Shown: positions 44,086-53,119 of the stretch, piece by piece
Position numbering within the stretch: position 1 is the stretch's first letter
Layout: the number at the start of each line of letters is the position of its first letter
NCBI RefSeq assembly: GCF_001598295.1
Contig: NZ_BCYR01000001.1
Location: 744,001 to 808,000 of the forward strand
DNA length: 64,000 bases
Origin: Klebsiella ornithinolytica NBRC 105727 = ATCC 31898
GTDB taxonomy: Bacteria > Pseudomonadota > Gammaproteobacteria > Enterobacterales > Enterobacteriaceae
Direction: 5' to 3'
Made by a program: the position numbers and the translations under genes
The notes under the pieces: model-generated
The model's database searches: none
Seen by the model: the letters and a program-made list of their open reading frames with translations, nothing else
Told to the model about the DNA's origin: nothing

Positions 44086-44955
44086 TCAGAGCGCATTACC
44101 AAATGTATTGCACTGCGCCGGGTCTCCGCTGTCAAACCCGCGCTTAAACCAGGTATAGCGCTGCTGCGAAGTACCGTGGGTAAAGCTGTCCGGGACCACG
44201 CGTCCCTGGCTTTGCTGTTGCAGGCGATCGTCGCCGATGGCCTCTGCGGCATTCAGCGCTTCCTGCAGATCGCCGGTTTCCATAACATCCTGATTCTGCA
44301 TGCTGTGACCCCACACGCCGGCAAAGCAGTCGGCCTGCAGCTCCATTTTCACCGACAGGCGATTCGCTTCAGCCTGCGACGCGTGCTGCTGCAGCTGACG
44401 CACTTTGGATTCAATACCCAGCAGCTTCTGCACGTGATGCCCGACTTCATGAGCAATCACGTAGGCCTGTGCAAAATCGCCGTCCGCACCGAGCTTGTTT
44501 TTCATCTCATCGTAGAACGAGAGATCGATGTAGACCGTGCTATCGGCCGGGCAGTAGAACGGCCCCATCACCGACTGGCCGGTACCGCAGCCGGTCCGCG
44601 TCGCGCCGCGATAGAGCACCAGCTTCGGCTGCGGGTACTGACGGCCCATTTTTTGGAAGATAGCGCCCCAGGTATCTTCGGTATCCGCAAGAATCACTCT
44701 GGTAAACTTCGCGGCCTGCTCTTCCTGTGGGCTGACAGAACGTTGGGTGGTGGTTTGCTGCTGTGAAACGGGCTCCCCGGTCAGCATGCCGGTCAAATCC
44801 ACGCCGTAATAGCCCGCAACCAGCACGATAATCAGCAGGACGATACCGCCCTTCCCGCTGGGAAGACGGAAACCGCCGCCACCGCCCAGGGGGGAGCCGG
44901 AATCATTACGTCGATCTTCTACATTGTCGCTTTCGCGACGTCCTTGCCAGCGCAT
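44086..44955 (-). CDS. ypfJ: Putative zinc metalloprotease YpfJ
   Basis: This 289-residue protein has one N-terminal membrane helix ([19 protein letters not shown], about 35-55) and a neutral zinc metallopeptidase domain with [17 protein letters not shown] (HExxH near residue 166). Substrates are unknown. The ATG at 44955, preceded by GAGG, gives the E. coli start [16 protein letters not shown]; the upstream GTG adds two residues. It is 12 bases upstream of tmcA. Confidence 0.92.
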   Translation of the reverse strand: MRWQGRRESDNVEDRRNDSGSPLGGGGGFRLPSGKGGIVLLIIVLVAGYYGVDLTGMLTGEPVSQQQTTTQRSVSPQEEQAAKFTRVILADTEDTWGAIFQKMGRQYPQPKLVLYRGATRTGCGTGQSVMGPFYCPADSTVYIDLSFYDEMKNKLGADGDFAQAYVIAHEVGHHVQKLLGIESKVRQLQQHASQAEANRLSVKMELQADCFAGVWGHSMQNQDVMETGDLQEALNAAEAIGDDRLQQQSQGRVVPDSFTHGTSQQRYTWFKRGFDSGDPAQCNTFGNAL

Positions 44956-45039
44956 AGGCACCTCAATCCATCAAATTCTCGAATATGAGAGATCGTAGGC
45001 GGTTCGGCGCAGGATTACCACTGGAAACAACAAGGAGAG

Positions 45040-45067
45040 CGCCAGAAGGTAGAGCGACCTTCTGGCG
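45040..45067 (-). terminator. Hairpin downstream of purC
   Basis: A perfect 11-base stem CGCCAGAAGGT/ACCTTCTGGCG with a 6-base loop sits 10 bases past the purC stop. No T-run follows on the minus strand, so it may be a terminator of moderate strength or an RNA-stabilising hairpin. Confidence 0.55.
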
Positions 45068-45076
45068 AGAGGAGGA

Positions 45077-45790
45077 TTAGTCGAGCTTAACACCAAGGCG
45101 ATGGGCCACTTCTTCGTAGGCCTCAATCAGGCCACCGAGGCTCTGGCGGAAGCGGTCTTTGTCCATTTTATCGAGGGTATTTTTATCCCACAGACGGCTG
45201 CCATCTGGCGAGAACTCATCGCCCAGCACCACTTCGCCCTTGAACAGACCAAACTCAAGCTTGAAATCGACCAGGATCAGGCCGGCATCATCAAACAGCT
45301 TTTTCAATACGTCGTTGGCTTTGAAAGTCAGTTCCTGCATGCGCGCGAGGTTCTTTTTGCTTACCCAGCCAAAAGTCTCGCAGTAAGACTCGTTGACCAT
45401 CGGATCGTGCATCGCATCATTTTTCAGGAACAGGTCAAACAGCGGCGGATTGAGTTCAATCCCTTCTTCAATACCCAGACGCTTAACCAGAGAACCGGCG
45501 GCGCGGTTACGGACTACGCACTCCACCGGAACCATCTCCAGTTTTTTTACCAGACATTCGGTATCGGAGAGCAACGCTTCCATCTGAGTCGGGATACCGG
45601 CTTCTTCCAGTTTGCTCATAATGAAATGGTTAAATTTGTTGTTCACCATGCCTTTACGATCGAACTGCTCAATGCGCGCGCCATCCCCTGCTGAAGTATC
45701 GTTACGGAATTCGAGTACCAGCAGATCCGGATTCTCCGTGCTGTAAACGGTTTTCGCTTTACCACGATACAACTCAGCTTGCTTTTGCAT
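45077..45790 (-). CDS. purC: Phosphoribosylaminoimidazole-succinocarboxamide synthase PurC
   Basis: PurC joins aspartate to CAIR with ATP in purine synthesis. The ATG at 45790 gives 237 residues, the E. coli length, beginning [20 protein letters not shown]; upstream frame codons are not conserved. SAICAR synthetase signatures [15 protein letters not shown] (about 90) and [10 protein letters not shown] are present. A PurR operator lies 52 bases upstream. bamC and dapA lie upstream on the same strand, as in E. coli. Confidence 0.97.
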   Translation of the reverse strand: MQKQAELYRGKAKTVYSTENPDLLVLEFRNDTSAGDGARIEQFDRKGMVNNKFNHFIMSKLEEAGIPTQMEALLSDTECLVKKLEMVPVECVVRNRAAGSLVKRLGIEEGIELNPPLFDLFLKNDAMHDPMVNESYCETFGWVSKKNLARMQELTFKANDVLKKLFDDAGLILVDFKLEFGLFKGEVVLGDEFSPDGSRLWDKNTLDKMDKDRFRQSLGGLIEAYEEVAHRLGVKLD

Positions 45791-45841
45791 CTTTGTCACT
45801 CCAGTGAAGATATAGACGATAAATATTGCGCTTTTCTGCCG

Positions 45842-45857
45842 ACGCACACGTTTGCGT
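45842..45857 (-). promoter_or_regulatory. PurR operator of purC
   Basis: ACGCACACGTTTGCGT differs from the ideal palindrome ACGCAAACGTTTGCGT at one base. It lies between the bamC terminator and purC, where PurR represses purC in E. coli. Confidence 0.85.
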
Positions 45858-45868
45858 CACTATACATG

Positions 45869-45894
45869 AAAAAGGGCTGGATTGCTCCAGCCCT
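45869..45894 (-). terminator. Intrinsic terminator after bamC
   Basis: On the minus strand AGGGCTGGAG...TCCAGCCCT is followed by a T-run, seven bases after the bamC stop, insulating purC from dapA-bamC. Confidence 0.88.
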
Positions 45895-45900
45895 GTTTTA

Positions 45901-46935
45901 TTACTTACTGAATGCGGCCTGGAATACGGCTACCAGGGCGTCATTCTGCGACTGCGTCAACGTATGGCCTTTCGGATCGATGAACTGCAGACTGCTGCGG
46001 TTATCGAGATCGCCGACCTGCAGTTTGTAGTCACCGGAAACCAGCTGCGGATCGCTGGCGCCCAGCGCCTGCCAGCTGCTGTCAGACAGCGGCTTGTAGG
46101 TCAGCGCCATGCTGCCTTGCGAGCGGGTGCTATCCGTCACCTTCATGCCCACTTTTTCCAGTGCGCCCGGCAGACGTTGCCACACCATGTTGAACGGTGC
46201 GCGAACAACCAGCATTGGCAGACCCGTATCGTCGGCAGCACTCTGCACATCGAAGGTCGCGCCAGCATTTTTCTGCGCCGCATTCTGTGCGCTGGTGGCG
46301 TTCATATCCAGACCTTCGGAAATGACGTTCAGCATCGACGTGCTATAGCGTTGCAGAGAAGCCGGATCGGATACCGGTTTCCCGGCCTGCTCAAGATTCA
46401 CCAGCTTCACGATAACCGCCTGCTGATAACCCTGAGGTTTCACTGAGATTTGATAGCGACCACGATACTGCTGGTCTTCATCGAGGCGATTCCATTCAAC
46501 CCAGTCGGTATTCAGCGTCTGGCTGGCATCGTCACGTTTGGTGATGACATAGTTCTTAGACTGTATGATGCTGGCTACCTGCGCCCACAGCGAACCGCTA
46601 CGACCGTTCTCGACCATCAGCGTGGCGGTATCGCCATTGAACTGAGTACGAGCGCCGCTCACCAGTGCCAGAGGCTGAGCCGGTGGGCGGATGTCCAGAG
46701 CTTTGCCCACTGCGCCTTTGCTGGTCGCAACCGGAATATTATAATCACCAACCTGAACCGGCAGAATCATGCCAGCAGGTGCGTGAAGTTCACTGAGCGG
46801 CGTAGCTTGCAGATAGACCTCATCGCCTCCCACCTGACGTTTGTAGCGTGAGTCGGAACTACAGGCCGCGAGAAGCAGGACCAATGAAACACCCGCAACC
46901 TTCGTCAGGCGCGACTTCTGTACTGAGTAAGCCAT
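45901..46935 (-). CDS. bamC: Outer-membrane assembly lipoprotein BamC
   Basis: BamC is a lipoprotein of the BAM complex that inserts beta-barrel proteins into the outer membrane. The 344-residue precursor has a lipoprotein signal ([17 protein letters not shown]; lipidated Cys near residue 25) and two helix-grip domains (about 100-215 and 230-344). Start at 46935 gives [15 protein letters not shown] as in E. coli. It is 16 bases downstream of dapA. Confidence 0.96.
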   Translation of the reverse strand: MAYSVQKSRLTKVAGVSLVLLLAACSSDSRYKRQVGGDEVYLQATPLSELHAPAGMILPVQVGDYNIPVATSKGAVGKALDIRPPAQPLALVSGARTQFNGDTATLMVENGRSGSLWAQVASIIQSKNYVITKRDDASQTLNTDWVEWNRLDEDQQYRGRYQISVKPQGYQQAVIVKLVNLEQAGKPVSDPASLQRYSTSMLNVISEGLDMNATSAQNAAQKNAGATFDVQSAADDTGLPMLVVRAPFNMVWQRLPGALEKVGMKVTDSTRSQGSMALTYKPLSDSSWQALGASDPQLVSGDYKLQVGDLDNRSSLQFIDPKGHTLTQSQNDALVAVFQAAFSK

Positions 46936-46951
46936 CAAATCTCCCTAAACT

Positions 46952-47830
46952 TTACAGCAAACCGGCATGCTTCAGCGCTGCGGTAACGGCCTGAGTACCC
47001 TGTTCGGTAATCGGCGTCATCGGCAGGCGCAGCGTATCGGTTGCCACAAGACCCAACGCCTTACATGCCCATTTCACGGGGATCGGGTTGGGTTCGACAA
47101 ATAATTTTGTATGCAATGGCATCAGACGTTGGTTAATTGCACGAGCTTGCGCAAATTGGCCTTCTACAGCCAGTCGGCACATATCCGCCATTTCGCGAGC
47201 CGCAACGTTCGCCGTTACGGAAATCACGCCCTGACCGCCGAGCTGCATAAAGTCCATTCCGGTGGCATCATCGCCGCTCAACAGAATAAAGTCATCTGAA
47301 ACCAGCTCTTTGATCTGATGAACACGACTTAAGTTCCCCGTCGCTTCCTTAATACCAATAATATTTTTTACTTCCGCCAGGCGACCGACGGTTTCCGGCA
47401 GCATGTCGCAACCGGTACGGGACGGCACATTATACAGAATTTGCGGCAGGTCGGTGTGTTCTGCGATGGCTTTAAAGTGTTGGAACAGCCCTTCCTGGGT
47501 CGGACGATTGTAATAAGGAGTGACCGTCAGGCAACCGACAACACCGCTATTGTTAAAACGTTTGGTCAGGCTAATCGCCTCTGCGGTTGCATTTGCACCG
47601 GTACCTGCGATGACCGGGATACGCCCGTCAGCAAGTTCAAGCGTCATCATCACGACATCGCCATGTTCTTCATGGCTCAGGGTCGCGGATTCTCCGGTAG
47701 TCCCTACCGAAACGATCGCCGAGGTTCCGCTGGCGACATGGTAATCAATCAGTTTTTTCAGGCTTGACCGGCAGACATTACCGTTTTCATCCATCGGCGT
47801 GACAAGCGCTACAATACTTCCCGTGAACAT
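46952..47830 (-). CDS. dapA: 4-hydroxy-tetrahydrodipicolinate synthase DapA
   Basis: DapA condenses pyruvate with aspartate semialdehyde, the first committed step to diaminopimelate and lysine. The 292-residue protein has the Schiff-base lysine in [11 protein letters not shown] (residue 161), Tyr133 in [12 protein letters not shown] and the GTTGES pyruvate site (about 43-48). It is divergent from gcvR, and bamC follows. dapE in this window acts later in the same pathway. Confidence 0.98.
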   Translation of the reverse strand: MFTGSIVALVTPMDENGNVCRSSLKKLIDYHVASGTSAIVSVGTTGESATLSHEEHGDVVMMTLELADGRIPVIAGTGANATAEAISLTKRFNNSGVVGCLTVTPYYNRPTQEGLFQHFKAIAEHTDLPQILYNVPSRTGCDMLPETVGRLAEVKNIIGIKEATGNLSRVHQIKELVSDDFILLSGDDATGMDFMQLGGQGVISVTANVAAREMADMCRLAVEGQFAQARAINQRLMPLHTKLFVEPNPIPVKWACKALGLVATDTLRLPMTPITEQGTQAVTAALKHAGLL

Positions 47831-47983
47831 GGGCCATCCTCAGAGCTGAAGTGCGACAAGATTCTCAATGTTACGTTTGGTGCCGTAATAAAAGCAAGAG
47901 ACCCGATGCCATCAGGGATGTTGTATGCCGGTTTTTTTTATGCTTTCCTAATGTTACCTCACCTTTTTAAAGGAAGAACAGGT

Positions 47984-48553
47984 TTGACCGCCTCATTACA
48001 ACACTATCTGGTTATTACCGCTTTGGGCGCTGACCGTCCCGGCATCGTGAACACCATCACCCGCCACGTCAGCAGCTGCGGCTGTAATATCGAAGACAGC
48101 CGGCTGGCCATGCTTGGTGACGAGTTTACGTTTATCATGCTGCTTTCAGGTTCATGGAACGCGATTACGCTGATCGAATCGACCCTGCCGCTGAAAGGTG
48201 CTGAGCTGGATTTGCTGATCGTGATGAAGCGGACGACCGCGCGGCCTCCTCAGGCCATGCCAAACACCGTCTGGGTCCAGGTTGAGGTACCGGACTCGCC
48301 GCACATTATCGAGCGTTTCACTGCCCTGTTTGACGCGTGGAATATGAACATCGCCGAACTGGTTTCTCGGACCCAGGTCAGCGGTGATGACGATTCAGCG
48401 CAGTTGTTCATTCAGATAACCGCACACAGCCCTGCAACACAAAATGCATCAAATATCGAACAAGCGTTCAAAGCCCTATGTACAGAACTGAACGCACAAG
48501 GCAGTATTAACATCGTTAATTATTCACAACATGATGAACAGGATGGAGTTTGA
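47984..48553 (+). CDS. gcvR: Glycine cleavage system transcriptional repressor GcvR (TTG start)
   Basis: GcvR binds GcvA and turns it into a repressor of gcvTHP. The 189-residue protein has two ACT domains (about 8-80 and 93-180), which sense glycine. I choose the TTG at 47984, behind AGGA, because the product then starts MTASLQHYLVITALGADRPG like E. coli GcvR, which also uses TTG; an ATG 26 codons upstream would add an unrelated stretch. It is three bases before bcp. Confidence 0.92.
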   Translation: MTASLQHYLVITALGADRPGIVNTITRHVSSCGCNIEDSRLAMLGDEFTFIMLLSGSWNAITLIESTLPLKGAELDLLIVMKRTTARPPQAMPNTVWVQVEVPDSPHIIERFTALFDAWNMNIAELVSRTQVSGDDDSAQLFIQITAHSPATQNASNIEQAFKALCTELNAQGSINIVNYSQHDEQDGV

Positions 48554-48556
48554 GTA

Positions 48557-49027
48557 ATGAATCCACTGAAAGCCGGTGATCTTGCACCGAAATTTAGCTT
48601 ACCGGACCAGGACGGCGAGGAAGTAAATTTGACCGACTTCCAGGGACAGCGTGTTCTGGTTTATTTTTACCCGAAAGCCATGACCCCGGGTTGTACCGTT
48701 CAGGCCTGCGGCCTGCGCGATAATATGGATGAGTTAAAAAAAGCGGGCGTTGAAGTCCTGGGTATCAGTACTGATAAACCGGAAAAACTCTCCCGTTTCG
48801 CCGAAAAAGAGTTGCTGAACTTCACGCTGCTGTCTGATGAAAATCACCAGGTATGCGAGCAGTTTGGCGTCTGGGGCGAAAAATCGTTTATGGGGAAAAC
48901 CTACGACGGTATTCACCGCATTAGCTTCCTGATCGATAGCAACGGCAAAGTCGAACACGTGTTTGATAACTTTAAAACCAGCAATCACCACGATGTGGTG
49001 CTGAACTGGTTGAAAGAAAACGGCTAA
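48557..49027 (+). CDS. bcp: Thiol peroxidase Bcp (peroxiredoxin Q)
   Basis: Bcp reduces hydrogen peroxide and lipid hydroperoxides with thioredoxin. The 156-residue protein has the peroxidatic and resolving cysteines five apart in YPKAMTPGCTVQACGLRD (about residues 45 and 50), the atypical two-cysteine form. It is three bases downstream of gcvR, in an operon. In E. coli the hyf operon follows; here perM does. Confidence 0.96.
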   Translation: MNPLKAGDLAPKFSLPDQDGEEVNLTDFQGQRVLVYFYPKAMTPGCTVQACGLRDNMDELKKAGVEVLGISTDKPEKLSRFAEKELLNFTLLSDENHQVCEQFGVWGEKSFMGKTYDGIHRISFLIDSNGKVEHVFDNFKTSNHHDVVLNWLKENG

Positions 49028-49043
49028 CGTTCTACCCGACGCA

Positions 49044-49084
49044 GGACGCCGGGTCATCATTCACTGACCCGGCGTCCGTTTTCT
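49044..49084 (+). terminator. Strong terminator between convergent bcp and perM
   Basis: A perfect 13-base stem GGACGCCGGGTCA/TGACCCGGCGTCC with an 8-base loop is followed by GTTTTCTT. It ends bcp transcription. Confidence 0.88.
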
Positions 49085-49107
49085 TCCCCGCGTTTTCCGG
49101 CCGCAGA

Positions 49108-50175
49108 CTATTTCTCTTCTTCCACCGCCAGGCCATCCGGCCACGCGTGCACTACCGCTTTGATAAGGGTTGCCAGCGGAATCGCAAAGAAGACTCCCCA
49201 GAATCCCCACAGCCCACCGAAGATAACCACCGACAGGATAATCACCAGCGGATGCAGGTTGACCGCTTCGGAAAACAGCACCGGTACCAGCAGGTTACCA
49301 TCCAGCCCCTGAATAATCAGGTATACCGCAAACAGGCTCCAGAACTCCGGACCTGCGCCAAACTGGAACAGCGCCACGCCGACGACCGGAATGGTCACCA
49401 CGAAGGCGCCGATGTACGGAATCAGCACCGAGAACCCGACCAGCACCGCCAGCAGCAGCGAATAGTTGAGATCGAACAGGATAAAGCCAATCCACGTTGC
49501 CACGCCGACGACAATCATCTCCAGCACCTTACCGCGGATATAGTTGGTAATCTGCTGGTTCATCTCTTTCCATACCTGCCCCGCCAGCCCGCGGTTGCGC
49601 GGCAGCACGCGGCGCACGGCGTTCAGCATCTGCTCTTTATCTTTTAGCAGGAAGAACACCATCAGCGGCACCAGCACCAGATAGACCGCCAGAGTCAGTA
49701 AGCCGACCAGCGAAGCCAGAGAGTATTTGACGACCGAGTCGCCGACGGTGAGCACGCGGTTACGCATATTGTCCGCCATGGCGTCGATAATCCCGGCGTC
49801 CATCAGCGCCGGGTAACGGCGCGGAACCGTGGCGGCAAAATCGGACAGCTTATTGAGCATGCCCGGCATATCGCGAATCAGATAGATGCCCTGCTGCCAG
49901 GCAACGGGCATCACCACAAACGCCATCAGCAGCAAGACGCCCACGAACAGAATCAACACGAACGAGGTTGCCCAGGTTCGCGAAAGCCCTACGCGCTCCA
50001 GCCTGACGGTTGGCCATTCCAGCAGATAAGCCAGCACGATAGCAACCAGCAATGGCGCCAGCAGGCCGCTGAAAAAGAACATGATTCCGAACCCGGCGAG
50101 CAAAATAACCAGCAGCGCTATCGCTTCCGGATCGCTAAACCGACGACGATACCACTGCATTAACATCTCAAGCAT
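49108..50175 (-). CDS. perM: AI-2E family transporter PerM
   Basis: PerM is an inner-membrane protein of the AI-2E family with about eight helices. The ATG at 50175 gives 355 residues starting MLEMLMQWYRRRFSDPEAIA as in E. coli; an upstream ATG adds ten residues. C-terminal motifs DGNLLVPVLFSEAVNLHPLV and GGLWGFWGVFFAIPLATLIK are characteristic. What it carries is unknown; some relatives act as Na+/H+ antiporters. It is convergent with bcp and divergent from bepA. Confidence 0.92.
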   Translation of the reverse strand: MLEMLMQWYRRRFSDPEAIALLVILLAGFGIMFFFSGLLAPLLVAIVLAYLLEWPTVRLERVGLSRTWATSFVLILFVGVLLLMAFVVMPVAWQQGIYLIRDMPGMLNKLSDFAATVPRRYPALMDAGIIDAMADNMRNRVLTVGDSVVKYSLASLVGLLTLAVYLVLVPLMVFFLLKDKEQMLNAVRRVLPRNRGLAGQVWKEMNQQITNYIRGKVLEMIVVGVATWIGFILFDLNYSLLLAVLVGFSVLIPYIGAFVVTIPVVGVALFQFGAGPEFWSLFAVYLIIQGLDGNLLVPVLFSEAVNLHPLVIILSVVIFGGLWGFWGVFFAIPLATLIKAVVHAWPDGLAVEEEK

Positions 50176-50401
50176 AAAACCCTTCCCTGAAGCGCGTAGC
50201 GGCAAAAAAACCGAGGGAATTGTATCTAAATGTCACCTGAAAGACTTCGCTTTTATTAGCAAAGCCACAAACATTGACGCTGGCGTGAATATCATATTTT
50301 CAATAGCCTCAACGCCAGCTAAACTCGCATGACGCGCGGAAATGGAACATTACGCCGCCCAATCGGTCAAACTGGCACACCCACATTACAGGACAGAGGT
50401 T

Positions 50402-51865
50402 ATGTTCAGGCAGTTAAAGAAAACGCTGGTGGCAACCGTCATAGCGTCGCTGACGCTGGGTTCGATTTTGCCTGCTTTTGCTGACTCCGCAGATACCCTG
50501 CCCGATATGGGAACCTCTGCGGGAAGTACGCTCTCTATTGGCCAGGAAATGCAGATGGGGGATTACTATGTGCGCCAGCTACGCGGTAGCGCGCCGCTCA
50601 TCAACGACCCTCTGCTGGTGCAATATATTAACGGATTAGGGATGCGTCTGGTCTCGCACGCTAACTCTGTTCGCACCCCTTTCCACTTTTACCTGATTAA
50701 TAACGACCAGATAAACGCCTTTGCTTTCTTCGGTGGCAATGTCGTGCTGCACTCCGCTCTGTTCCGCTATTCAGATACCGAAAGCGAGCTGGCATCGGTA
50801 ATGGCGCATGAAATCTCACACGTCACCCAGCGCCACCTCGCGCGGGCAATGGAAGACCAAAAGCGCAACGCTCCGCTGACCTGGGTCGGTGCGCTGGGCT
50901 CAATTCTGCTGGCGATGGCGAGCCCGCAGGCCGGTATGGCGGCCCTCACCGGTACGCTGGCGGGAACCCAGCAGGGGATGATCAGTTTTACCCGGCAAAA
51001 CGAAGAAGAGGCTGACCGCATCGGGATTCAGGTGCTGCAGCGCTCCGGTTTTGATCCGCAGGCGATGCCGGCCTTTATGGGCAAATTGCTCGACCAGTCG
51101 CGCTACTCTACCCGTCCGCCGGAAATGCTGCTGACTCACCCCTTGCCGGAAAGCCGTCTGTCTGACGCCCGCAACCGCGCCAACCAGATGCGTCCTGTGG
51201 TTGTTCAGTCTTCCGCCGATTTTTACCTCGCCAAGGCCAGAACCCTGGGAATGTATAACTCAGGGGAAAATAAGCTTGGCGACGATCTGCTGAACGCGTG
51301 GGCGAAAGGCAATATCCGCGAACAGCACGCCTCCCAGTACGGGCGAGCGCTGCTGGCCATGGGAAGCAATAATTACGATCTGGCGCGCAAAACGCTGCAG
51401 CCTCTGCTGAGCGCCGATCCGCAGAACGCCTGGTATCTCGACCTGGCAACCGATATCGATCTCGGACAGAAGAAAACGGCCGATGCGATTAACCGCCTGA
51501 AAAATGCCCGCGAAATTCGTACCAACCCGGTTCTGCAGCTGAACCTTGCCAACGCATACTTACAGGGCGGACAAGCGGCGGAAGCGGCGAAAATCCTCAA
51601 CCGGTACACCTTTAGCTACAAAGATGACGGCAACGGCTGGGATCTGCTGGCGCAGGCTGAAGCGAGCCTCGGCAATCGTGACCAGGAGCTGGCGGCACGC
51701 GCAGAAGGTATGGCGCTGGTCGGCCAGCTCGATCAGGCGATTACTCTGCTGAGCAGCGCCAGCTCGCAGGTGAAACTGGGCAGTTTGCAGCAGGCGCGCT
51801 ACGATGCGCGTATCGACCAGCTGCGCCAGCTGCAGGAACGATTCCGCCCCTATCAAAAAATGTAA
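50402..51865 (+). CDS. bepA: Periplasmic chaperone/metalloprotease BepA
   Basis: BepA (YfgC) helps LptD fold and degrades stalled outer-membrane proteins. The ATG at 50402 gives 487 residues, the E. coli length, with a signal peptide ending at PAFA|DS (about residue 27). The M48 protease domain has [13 protein letters not shown] (HExxH near 136) and the third ligand in [10 protein letters not shown] (about 201). The C-terminal part (about 310-487) holds TPR repeats. It is followed nine bases later by yfgD. Confidence 0.96.
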   Translation: MFRQLKKTLVATVIASLTLGSILPAFADSADTLPDMGTSAGSTLSIGQEMQMGDYYVRQLRGSAPLINDPLLVQYINGLGMRLVSHANSVRTPFHFYLINNDQINAFAFFGGNVVLHSALFRYSDTESELASVMAHEISHVTQRHLARAMEDQKRNAPLTWVGALGSILLAMASPQAGMAALTGTLAGTQQGMISFTRQNEEEADRIGIQVLQRSGFDPQAMPAFMGKLLDQSRYSTRPPEMLLTHPLPESRLSDARNRANQMRPVVVQSSADFYLAKARTLGMYNSGENKLGDDLLNAWAKGNIREQHASQYGRALLAMGSNNYDLARKTLQPLLSADPQNAWYLDLATDIDLGQKKTADAINRLKNAREIRTNPVLQLNLANAYLQGGQAAEAAKILNRYTFSYKDDGNGWDLLAQAEASLGNRDQELAARAEGMALVGQLDQAITLLSSASSQVKLGSLQQARYDARIDQLRQLQERFRPYQKM

Positions 51866-51874
51866 GGAGACGAC

Positions 51875-52234
51875 ATGTCTGACGCGGTAAAAATCTATCA
51901 CAATCCCCGCTGCTCCAAGAGCCGCGACACCTTAAGCCTGTTGAAGGCTAACGGTATCGATCCTGAAGTCGTGCTCTACCTGGAGACGCCGCCGGATGCA
52001 GACACGCTCCGCCAGCTGTTAAAAATGCTCGGAATGGTCAGCGCCCGCGAACTGATGCGCCAGAAAGAGGATCTGTATAAATCCCTGGAGCTCGCCGACC
52101 CGCAGCTTAGCGAGGAGGCGCTGATTCAGGCCATCGTCGATAATCCGAAGTTGATGGAGCGCCCGATTGTCGTCAGCCATGGCCAGGCGCGGATCGGCCG
52201 ACCGCCGGAGCAGGTTCTGGAAATCGTCAACTGA
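51875..52234 (+). CDS. yfgD: ArsC family arsenate reductase-like protein YfgD
   Basis: The 119-residue protein has the ArsC catalytic region HNPRCSKSRDTLSLL with the active cysteine near residue 12, plus the C-terminal RPIVVSHGQARIGRPPE that holds an arginine of the anion site. It may reduce arsenate with glutaredoxin or have another thiol role. There is no arsenic efflux gene nearby. It is co-transcribed with bepA. Confidence 0.9.
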   Translation: MSDAVKIYHNPRCSKSRDTLSLLKANGIDPEVVLYLETPPDADTLRQLLKMLGMVSARELMRQKEDLYKSLELADPQLSEEALIQAIVDNPKLMERPIVVSHGQARIGRPPEQVLEIVN

Positions 52235-52323
52235 TGCCGATGCGCCATTGCAGTTTGCCGTGATGGCGCAGCGGGTGAAAGACGAAGGGCGCGGATTGGG
52301 CAGATCGCAGAGATCCGGCCCGG

Positions 52324-53025
52324 CTAGAGCTTGAGGATCTCTTTCACGAAAGGAATGGTCAATTTACGTTGCGCGGTAATCGAAGCGTGATCGAGCTGAT
52401 CGAGCGTCATAAACAGCGAGCGCATTTCACGATCTAACCGTTTGAGCAAGAAACGACAGACGTCTTCCGGCATCTCAAAACCCCGCAGACGCGCGCGCAG
52501 CTGTAGCGCCTGCAGCTTATCTTCGTCCGACAGCGGCTGTAGCTTGTAGATTTGCCCCCAGTCGAGGCGCGACGCCAGGTCCGGCAACCCGAGATTCAGC
52601 TGGCGCGGCGGACAATCGCCGGTAATCAGCAAACGCGTTTTACCCGATTCGAGGATCCGGTTATAGAGGTTGAAAATGGCCATTTCCCACGGCTCGTCGC
52701 CGGCCACGCACTCGATATTGTCAATACAGACCAGCGAAAGCTGCTCCATCCCATCGAGTACTTCCGGTACAAACCACGTACGTTTATCCAGTGGAACATA
52801 GCCCACCGCATCGCCGCGCTGGGAAAGCTCCGCACAGGCGGCATGTAACAAGTGACTGCGCCCCGCCCCTTCGCGTGACCAGATATAGATGTACCCGCTA
52901 TGTTCCTGCCGCAACACATTCTGTAAGGCAGCAAGAAGAGAAGGATTATCACCCGGCCAAAAACTCGCGAAAGTTTCATCATCGGGAAGATACAGTGGCA
53001 GAGAGAGCTGTGCCGGTGCGTTCAG
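52324..53025 (-). CDS. hda: DnaA inactivator Hda (CTG start)
   Basis: Hda, with the DNA-loaded clamp, triggers ATP hydrolysis by DnaA and limits re-initiation. The first ATG-type codon of the frame lies well inside the domain. Reading upstream, a CTG at 53025 preceded by GAGG gives 233 residues, starting with the clamp-binding motif region [18 protein letters not shown], as in E. coli, where the CUG start is established. The AAA+ part has a Walker A-like [12 protein letters not shown] and Walker [10 protein letters not shown]. It is downstream of uraA and convergent with yfgD. Confidence 0.92.
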   Translation of the reverse strand: MNAPAQLSLPLYLPDDETFASFWPGDNPSLLAALQNVLRQEHSGYIYIWSREGAGRSHLLHAACAELSQRGDAVGYVPLDKRTWFVPEVLDGMEQLSLVCIDNIECVAGDEPWEMAIFNLYNRILESGKTRLLITGDCPPRQLNLGLPDLASRLDWGQIYKLQPLSDEDKLQALQLRARLRGFEMPEDVCRFLLKRLDREMRSLFMTLDQLDHASITAQRKLTIPFVKEILKL

Positions 53026-53088
53026 ATGGACCTCATCATAGGCTTACAGAAAAACGCGATGAGTTTATCACGAAGTATGCCTTGAGAG

Positions 53089-53113
53089 AACCGGGCGGGA
53101 TCGCCGCCCGGTT
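53089..53113 (-). terminator. Hairpin after uraA
   Basis: A perfect 10-base stem AACCGGGCGG/CCGCCCGGTT with a 5-base loop lies just after the uraA stop, upstream of hda. There is no T-run, so termination may be partial. Confidence 0.55.
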
Positions 53114-53119
53114 GCAGGA

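Noticed and set aside
52324-52917. Shorter hda model starting inside the gene at 52917
   Set aside because: It would remove the conserved clamp-binding N-terminus; the CTG start at 53025 fits better.
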